From: Collybiopsis luxurians FD-317 M1
Lineage: Eukaryota; Basidiomycota; Agaricomycetes; Agaricales; Omphalotaceae
Assembly (NCBI GenBank): GCA_000827265.1
Contig: KN834759.1
Location: 973,666 to 1,037,665 of the forward strand
Direction of reading: 5' to 3'
Length of the DNA: 64,000 nt
The notes beneath the pieces were generated by a model. That model did no database searches. It saw only the letters and a list, made by a program, of their open reading frames with translations, and was not told where the DNA came from. Positions 57,202-64,000 of this stretch are shown here, in pieces. The position numbers were made by a program, and so were the translations under genes. Numbering within the stretch: position 1 is the stretch's first letter; each line of letters starts with the position of its first letter.

Positions 57202-60200
57202 TCATCCAGCTTTAGCCCTTCCCTCAGGAGACCAGCTGGGATTATTCGTCCTGATACCCGAAATTCCTCCACTAAACATGCCATCCACCGTCAATTCAAG
57301 CTGAGGAGAAATTGTGGTATCCGGTTCCATCGACCATAAGGCTACCGCGACGGTACTGCAAGAATCAAACAGTGAGAATAGATTCATTTCGGTATGGATG
57401 ACCCTAAAACTTACTTGACACCGTGATAGTCCAGTATGCCTTCGTGGACAGGAAACTTGAATTGTGGACTAGAAGAGAGAACGTTTTGAGTACCCTCCTC
57501 ATCGAGCGCCGGGTAAGGCATGCGTGGTTGTAAACTTGTACACGTACCCCAGATTCGCCACTCGCTTCCCCAACATCCAGCCATTCACGAACAGGTAAGC
57601 ACGATAAGGCTGGCCTAGTTCTTCCTCGAAAGTAAATGAAACGAAAATGTCGAGTCCTTGAGGCAGGCTGAGATCAAAAGTCGTAACAAAGAAGCCCACG
57701 CCTGCTGAAGAATCTGGAAGGCCAGAGGAAAGAGCGCGGGACGCCCATTTGGAGGTATCGAAACCTGGCAGATGCCAGCCCTGGCGCTCACCAAAGAGGC
57801 CACCTTCGTTGAGAACTCCACGAACTTTGTCGGGGTACCTAGAACAAAATCCGATATATGAACATCTAGAAGGAAACGGTAGGCAAAAACGGTCAATACC
57901 CTGTATATCCACCGATCTTGCCTTGGACCTTCCACTCAGAGAAATTGCCAGAATCGAGTTTAAATCCTCGTACTCCTCTAGGACTTTTTGGATCATTGAG
58001 AGTTACTGCAATGATAATCAGACGTACGGCCGCACACTTAAGTTGATCTACCTACAAACCGTCTCATTTAAACCCATGTTATCCTAAAAAGGGAGGAGAG
58101 TGATTAAATTGCTGCGACCGGAAACCTACTATCCAGTAAGCGAACCTGAACCACGGTTATCACATTGTCCTTGCTCGGTAACAACGCTCCTTCTGGAAAG
58201 ATAAATTTATCGTCCGTTTCTTCAAGGATGTTGAAACCATCCGAGGAGCTGTCAAGATCAGTGATTTCGAAGATCAATTGCATACGGCCAGTCAGTCAGG
58301 AAGACTCACTTGCCATACGACGTGTTGAGAAACACATCGTTGAGCCAAACGCTAGCCGCGAACGCTGGATCCAAACCAGTGAGCTAAGTGCATCATTCTA
58401 TAGCCATTGCGACGAACCTGTTCCGCCATTGATCGATAAATTCACACTTTGTTCGGACCCGGTGGCATTGAAATGGCCTCTCCAAATCACGATGTTCTCG
58501 CAGCTAAGTGGCATGTCGAGTAATCAGCAAAGGAAGACCATAGGTGACATGCACTTACAACCCATAATCACATCCATAGAGAATACGTCCATCTCCATAA
58601 TACATAGGGAACGGGATATTAGTTGTCGTATGATTAGCAACTGTCCAATCTGAGTCATCGAAACTTTTCGAGATCTCCGGCAGACTGTTGCTAAACTTCC
58701 AATTCGAAAGTTTCGGGACTTGGATCTGAGCTTGGGCGTTGGCTGGAGGAGGAATGGTGCCTTTGCGGACAAGGCTGGGACGGCTTCCGGAAGCCAGCGG
58801 CTCTCGGAGAGCTATGGGTTGACCGTTCCATGTAGCGGAAGTTACGTGAGCTGGGGCCACGATGGTTACTTCTGATCCTTCCCTCTCGGAGGTGAGGTTC
58901 AAATCTCCCCTAATCTCCAGGGTGTTCGACCCGGAACCAATCGAGGCGGAACGCACGAGGTAGGGACCTCCAATGAGCACCGTATCATTGGTGCCGACAC
59001 CCCAAAAGTTTTTGTGAGGGTCCGTGCTGGAAGGGGATGCAATAGTGGGGGCAAAAAAGCCACCCGCGGTGGGCGTATCGGCAAAGAGGATGAGCTGCGT
59101 AGCTGACTCGAAAACGGTAACCAGGCCCGGAGTGAAAGGTGCCGTAAAAGAGAAGACCGTCATATTCCTGGACAGCCCAAAAGACGAGCCAGAGGCAGCC
59201 TTAAAGACCGAAGGTGAGGTTGAAGATGCTCCGGGAAGAGCAAGTGCAAACTCATGGGATTGAGAGGTACTTCCGTATAGGAAGAGAACATCCCGAGAGT
59301 CAATTACGCCAGCAAAGAAGACTTGAGCTGTCGAGTAAAGCATCCTGGAGCTACTCCCATAGGCATAGTCTGTTACAATCACTTTGGATTCACGGCCGCT
59401 GAGAGTGATGACATCCGTCATAAGAGGAATATGCAAGAGCCCCAATGACGTCGTGACATTCAATGTGAAGGACGTAACCGCACTGGAGTAGAAAGTAAAT
59501 TTCAGCCAAACGAAGGAACGCAAGCAAGCAAGGTTATTCGCACGTCGAAGTAGAATCGTTATGTCTCGTAATCCAAAACCCTGCACCTGAATCGAGATTT
59601 TGCAGGAATGTCAACGCAACTTCCGAAGGGTCCGATACAGCACCACCGCCAGGAATCCCAATCGAAGAGTTTCCAATCCGGTCAGTCTTGTAGAATTCGC
59701 GTGAACTGCGAAGAAAGATTCCCTGTAGCTTGATCTCGGGGTGCTTGGGAGTAAGGGCGCGAGACTCGGAAATCTATACTTCAATGTCAACGACACGAAA
59801 CGGTGCGTGATCAGTGAGTCTTACTGACCGTTCCGCCGTAGTCGTAAGAGGTATAGACCTGCAATCGCAGTAACCGGAGCAATCAGTATACCCTGCATTC
59901 GTCAAGGCATGTACGCGACTTACTCCGCTATACAAAGATCAAGAATGAGTAGATCTGACGTAAACGCTAGGCAATTGGAAACATACCCGTATGGAAGTGC
60001 TCCCCAGGACGTGCCTCCATAGAACATATAATAACTAATAAGCTTCGCATTACTTGCCCACAACTGACGATAGAACACATTCTCAAATTCAGGCCCAGTG
60101 AGGAGCGTACAGCCACTGTATTCTTTATTAGAAGCGTTAGCTGAAATTGATACGAATTCACAGAGAGACTACTTACGAGGAGCGCCAGGACCCCATCCGT

Positions 60201-61438
60201 TCAGCGACCCTCCCTGCATTTCTGAACAAGAATGGCTAGGCCCGGACAGCACTTGAATGAGAGTCAAGGCGCGTACCAGGAATGTAGAACGGCGCCGCAG
60301 GGTCAATCTGCTGGTGGTAATCCCAATAATCCACAACTGTGTGCCAAGTATCGGGATCGGCGCAGTTATACCGTTGCGGGTAGTAATCATTGCTAGATGA
60401 AGACATAGAAGGCTACCAAACAGAGAACTCAAGAGCAGGAAAAAGCTCACCCATGCAAATCGACCGCACCCTTGAAGACCCTGTTCAGCGAAAACGGAGC
60501 ACCGAATGAGAACACAGCCCACTAACCGTCCCGTTTACAAAATGATCTTGGTTTCCTGCATCGTTGTACGTAAAAGGGACGACGATGCCGGCGTCTCGGT
60601 ACGTAGACTCCAACTGTGCCATATATCCCGTTCCTGTATCCGTATTATATTCATTATCTACACCAAAGTACCTTCAGCGTCAAAGTCGAGCGAAAATCCA
60701 AAATCCTCACCGATTTGTAAAAGAAGTACAGGACCGCCATCCGTTATTTCATTCCCGCGAATCTGGGAAGCCATGCCTTTGATATACGGAGTCCAAGCTT
60801 CTTGATAGTCGGAGACATTGGTACGGAGCGTCCCAGCTACCTCCGAGGTAATCCAGTGTGCGATTCCACCAGCAGTCGTCTCCGCGTTGATGTACTATAC
60901 ACACGACAAAGTATGAGCCGGACAAAATGAACTCAGACAAAACGCGCCGCGAAACATTACCGGGCCTGATATCATATATGTAAGGTAAGGACCTGGTGAA
61001 CGATGAAAAAGACAAAAACGGAACGCACCTGGACGCATGGTTATCCATATCCCAGCTTCCTTCGCAGCGTCGAACAAAGGCTGAAAATTCCGCCACTCAT
61101 CAAAATCGACTACGCCACGAGAGGGGTTCAATAGTCCCATATGAGTATACACAGAGATGCTGTTGAGACCAGCCGCTTTGACTTTTTCTAGGATATCGAT
61201 CCAAAGATCTGGAATCGGAAGGCGAAAGGTATGAAATTCTCCACCACTGTGAATATGATATCATTGAACGACCATCCAGAGGAGAGCTAAAAAGAACCAC
61301 TCACTGTAAAAATACCCGCTGGCCTTTTATGAACAAACTGTGGCTATCAAACTCAACTTCATCAGTATGGTCTGCGGCGAAGATTCCATGCACAAAGGCA
61401 AGGAATAACACCACTAATGACTGAAAAATGAACTTCAT
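57202..61438 (-). CDS. Secreted GH35 beta-galactosidase
   Basis: Extracellular beta-galactosidase releasing terminal galactose from plant-wall galactans, arabinogalactans or similar glycans. More than fifteen exons, roughly 1,000 residues, the usual length of fungal LacA-type enzymes. Signal peptide MKFIFQSLVVLFLAFVHG. GH35 barrel: FLHSGEFHTFRLPIPDLW, KAAGLNSISVYTHMGLL, then the acid/base motif QIDNEYN, whose Asn-Glu is created by splicing across a GTGAGG intron, and the nucleophile in FYIPEMQGGSLNGWG, then YYMFYGGTSWG and TSYDYG. Beta-sandwich domains follow (ISESRALTPKHPEIKLQ, jelly-roll parts with ISKSFDDSDWTVANH), ending SPEGRAKAG. A TATATAAAA box lies just upstream. Nothing suggests inactivity. 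Confidence 0.92.
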
Positions 61439-61893
61439 GACAGCGCAGACATGTTCGCGAAAAGAAGCAGCCGTTTTATATATCTTCTATAATGCTCGCG
61501 GCGCCGTTGTCTTCTGACCAACTCATCATTCGAGGAAGCTCAACGGACCGACGAGAACCGTATGTGAAACAGCGGCACGAGGACTGCAGATATCGTTCGA
61601 GCCTGGTGACTGGGGAACGAGGTCAATTCGAACATCGAGGTGGATTGATGACACAATGGAAAACTCACCTAATCCAGCCGCGAGGGTCAAAGCAACCAGG
61701 AACGATTGTTGGGATAGATCAAGGACGTGCAATGGATCTGAGTATCTTCGGAAAAATTGCCCTCACAAAGCAAAGTACATAGAAATTTTGACCATTCAAA
61801 TCGAGAACTAATAGAACAAGAGAATAGAAGCGTATTGTGGACTGTTACTGTTACATTTGGGAAGAAGTTTGGAGCAAAATTGATATGGTAAGC
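61439..61893. other. Spacer between GH35 and SDR genes
   Basis: About 455 bases serving as the GH35 promoter region, with its TATA box at the left edge, and the SDR 3' region. No gene. Confidence 0.4.
61474..61482 (-). promoter_or_regulatory. TATA box of the GH35 gene
   Basis: TATATAAAA on the minus strand, about 37 bases before the ATG at 61438. The short distance implies a very short 5' UTR. Confidence 0.4.
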
Positions 61894-63172
61894 CTACTCC
61901 GGAAGGGCACCTCCGTTAGGAGATATCTAGAAACACGGCAGCGTCAACACGAAGCTAAGCCATCGATATATATCAAGGACTCACAGTTTGACCTATTCGT
62001 CGAAGAAAACGGGAATAGAATGAATGAACAAGTCGTATCTCACAGAAACAGAGAGAGGAGCGTACCTGTAATGTAGTGCGCCTCTTTTGAAGCGAGGTAT
62101 GAGACAAGACTCGCTACATCGTCGGGTTCGCCAAGTTTGAAGAATGGTGGTGGGGCCAAACCATACTAAGAGTAACTTCAGCCGGTACATACATGATATA
62201 TGATATTCGGCATACGGACCTTGGCTGCAAGTGCCCTGGGATCATCCCAAAAGGTCTCATCTGGGTGGGCATATTTCAATGCACGCAGTCATGAAGGATT
62301 TAGCGGTAGACTTACTCAACGAGGTTTTAGTGAAACCTTGAACGACGTCAATGTATTGAAAGTGAATGTTAGGATATTCAGCTCACCTGGGGCATAAGCA
62401 TTGACAGTGATCCCATGTTCACCCAGTTCGAGAGCTAAAGAATAGAATCAGCATAAAAGTCTCCCCTGAGACGATATCAAGTTTACCTGCACTTTGTGTC
62501 AACCCTCGTACGGCGAACTTCGACGCACAGTAAGCGCTACTTTCAGCTCCGGCTGTACGGTAGAAAATCTGAGTGACGGCAGTTGGAAAGTTGATATCTT
62601 CTCACCTTTTCTTCCGGCAATTGAAGAGCAACCGATGATCCTTCCGCCTTGCCCTTGAGCAATCATCTGCTTCGCGGCATACTTGTAACAGAGAAAAACT
62701 CCGCGAGTGTTGACCGCGAATACCCTGTCCCATTCCTCAGTGGTATCTTCAAAAAGGAAAAAGTTAGCTTGAAGGGATGACTACTCGGACGCTCTCTTAC
62801 AGTCAATGACGTGTTTACTCCGGATGATGATTCCCGCGTTCGCCACCATCTGCGCAGGACATGTATCAATTTTCAGTGAGAGGAAGAAGAAATAATCTAG
62901 CTTACCACGTCGAGTCCACCCAGATTGGTAGCGACCGAGCTTACCATCGCCTGAACCTCATCGTCCTTCGAGACATCTGCAGGAACGACGTGGGATTTCA
63001 GTCCGCTTAGCTTCTCTATCTCCTGGGAGACAACTTCGAGTTGCTCTGTTTTACTTGCAATATCATTGACAGCGACTTTGAAGCCGTCCTTTGCGAGCCG
63101 CAAAGCAATGGCGCGCCCAATTCCTTGAGATGCACCAGTGACTAGGGCAACACCGAGAGCTTTCGACGCCAT
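61894..63172 (-). CDS. Short-chain dehydrogenase/reductase (acetoin/diacetyl reductase-like)
   Basis: Classical SDR of about 260 residues in about nine exons. VALVTGASQGIGRAIALRLA is the Rossmann TGxxxGIG motif; a NAG-type active-site strand reads MVANAGIIIRSKHVID; GRIIGCSSIAGRKAG holds the catalytic Ser; SAYCASKFAVRGLTQ is YxxxK. The sequence then runs ELGEHGITVNAYAPG to a C-terminal GQTISPNGGALPE, which needs a final intron (after GQT) to reach the expected ending. The closest class by eye is fungal acetoin/diacetyl reductases and similar carbonyl reductases, with NAD(P)H as cofactor. The first ATG (63172) gives eight residues before the first strand, which is normal. Confidence 0.87.
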
Positions 63173-63655
63173 GGTATTGGAAGGGAATGAAGGTGGTAGA
63201 TACCGTATACTGGGAAATTATGAACATCTGACTGGAATTCATTTTAGAAAAGGCTCACATTATTCGGCCTCGAGTTTACCCAGTCCACTCATGACCAGAA
63301 CCACCCCACTTTTGAGAATTCTCGACCTTCTTTATTAACGTCCACATTAAAGAAGTTAAATAAAGAAGTTGAGAAAAAGAAGCGCTCAACATGAGCGCCT
63401 AAGGCCCGGAAAAGTGGCGGACTCAATGAGGTCTTCCACTCTACCGAACGAAACTTAGGTTTCGGAGAACGGCTAACCGTTATCATTCGACGGCTTCAAA
63501 ACTGCATCGAGCAACGTTTCTAGCAAGAAGAAACGGCTCGAGGCTGCTGCTGAAGAATCAGATACTACCGAGTACAACCGCGGCTCGTGGCATGCAGTAC
63601 CCGCCGAAGTCACTCAAGAAGAAGGGAGTCAAAGAAATAGTCAAGGCAGCTCACC

Positions 63656-64000
63656 ATGGCACCCGGGGATCTGGACTCTGTAAGTTATTTCTGTCATATT
63701 GAACGCGGAGGAACAGAAAATATCGAAGTGGTCATTGTTGCCATTTTACCCCTCAGATGCAGGATTCGAGCCCGATCACACCAATGGTGTCTATCCGTAA
63801 GTCAAAGAGTATAACCTTCTAATGACTAAGGACTAGTTGGCGACTTTGGGTAGTGCTCAAGGAATGGACGATGTACTTCGGCTTAATGCCTGGCACGGTG
63901 CTTACAAACACCCAGCTGAGGGAGAATCATTAGCTGTTTGTTACCTTATAGGCAAAAGAGGTAAAGAAGCTCGACCTTTCTTTCTTTCTTCTCATTACCA
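63656..64000 (+). CDS. Start of an unidentified gene (partial)
   Basis: An ATG in strong context (CACCATGGC) opens MAPGDLDS, which splices at a GTAAGT donor to MQDSSPITPMVSI, and again to a segment reading LKEWTMYFGLMPGT before the window ends. The introns are GT-AG and phase-consistent. The third exon looks like the beginning of a hydrophobic helix. The gene is divergent to the SDR at 63172 and runs off the right edge. The family cannot be named from so little. The alternative frame upstream (SSKKKRLEAAAEESD) is also open but has no start. Confidence 0.4.

Noticed and set aside
60680..60720. GH35 acid/base motif apparently reading QIGEDFG, as if the enzyme were dead.
   Set aside because: That reading enters a GTGAGG...TAG intron; splicing restores QIDNEY with the Asn-Glu pair.
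63504..63677. Plus-strand open stretch SSKKKRLEAAAEESD.
   Set aside because: Has no start codon and ends in a frame that does not splice well; the overlapping CACCATGGC start at 63656 is a better model.

Overview
The window looks like nuclear DNA of an agaricomycete basidiomycete (mushroom-forming fungus). Genes are split by many introns of about 45-75 nt, and the families are ones expanded in Agaricomycetes: DUF6534 and DUF6535 membrane proteins, a heme-thiolate peroxygenase, a Cop/Omp-type sesquiterpene synthase, Crinkler-like NTPase-nucleases and small cysteine-rich secreted proteins. No rRNA, tRNA, CRISPR or prokaryotic signal was found. All exon structures were read by eye from frames, GT/GC-AG sites and family knowledge; no search was run.

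Layout. 0-6 kb: the 3' end of a DUF6534 gene, then two tandem anion:cation-symporter-type MFS transporters, all on +. 6.7-12.9 kb: one large SAC3/GANP gene (mRNA export) on -. 13.4-14.9 kb: two small secreted cysteine-rich proteins. 18.2-19.5 kb: a sesquiterpene synthase with an in-frame stop. 20.1-28.8 kb: two divergent Crinkler-like genes separated by a dispersed repeat that carries a TIR element with a TA duplication. 29.4-34.7 kb: a secreted short-type peroxygenase, an NAD-dependent epimerase/reductase and a single-pass membrane protein. 35.6-39.1 kb: a broken DUF6535 gene with a telomere-repeat-bearing TIR element inside it. 39.3-44.2 kb: a third MFS gene and a complete DUF6534 gene, both on -. 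47.2-57.0 kb: two AIF/FSP1-like oxidoreductases in inverted orientation, with a SET-domain protein, a secreted protein with an ADP-ribosyltransferase-like domain and a small hypothetical protein between them. 57.2-63.2 kb: a secreted GH35 beta-galactosidase and a short-chain dehydrogenase. 63.7 kb to the end: the start of another gene.

Themes. Several families occur as inverted or tandem paralogue pairs: MFS x3, DUF6534 x2, Crinkler-like x2, AIF-like x2. The DUF6534-to-MFS order is repeated in opposite orientation at both ends of the first 44 kb. Two unrelated TIR elements with TA target duplications can be delimited to the base. Three introns appear to use GC instead of GT donors, and the DUF6534 gene contains exons as short as 14-15 nt. 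Secretion and uptake functions dominate: peroxygenase, beta-galactosidase, small secreted proteins, ART-like protein and transporters. SAC3 and perhaps the SET protein are the housekeeping or regulatory genes.
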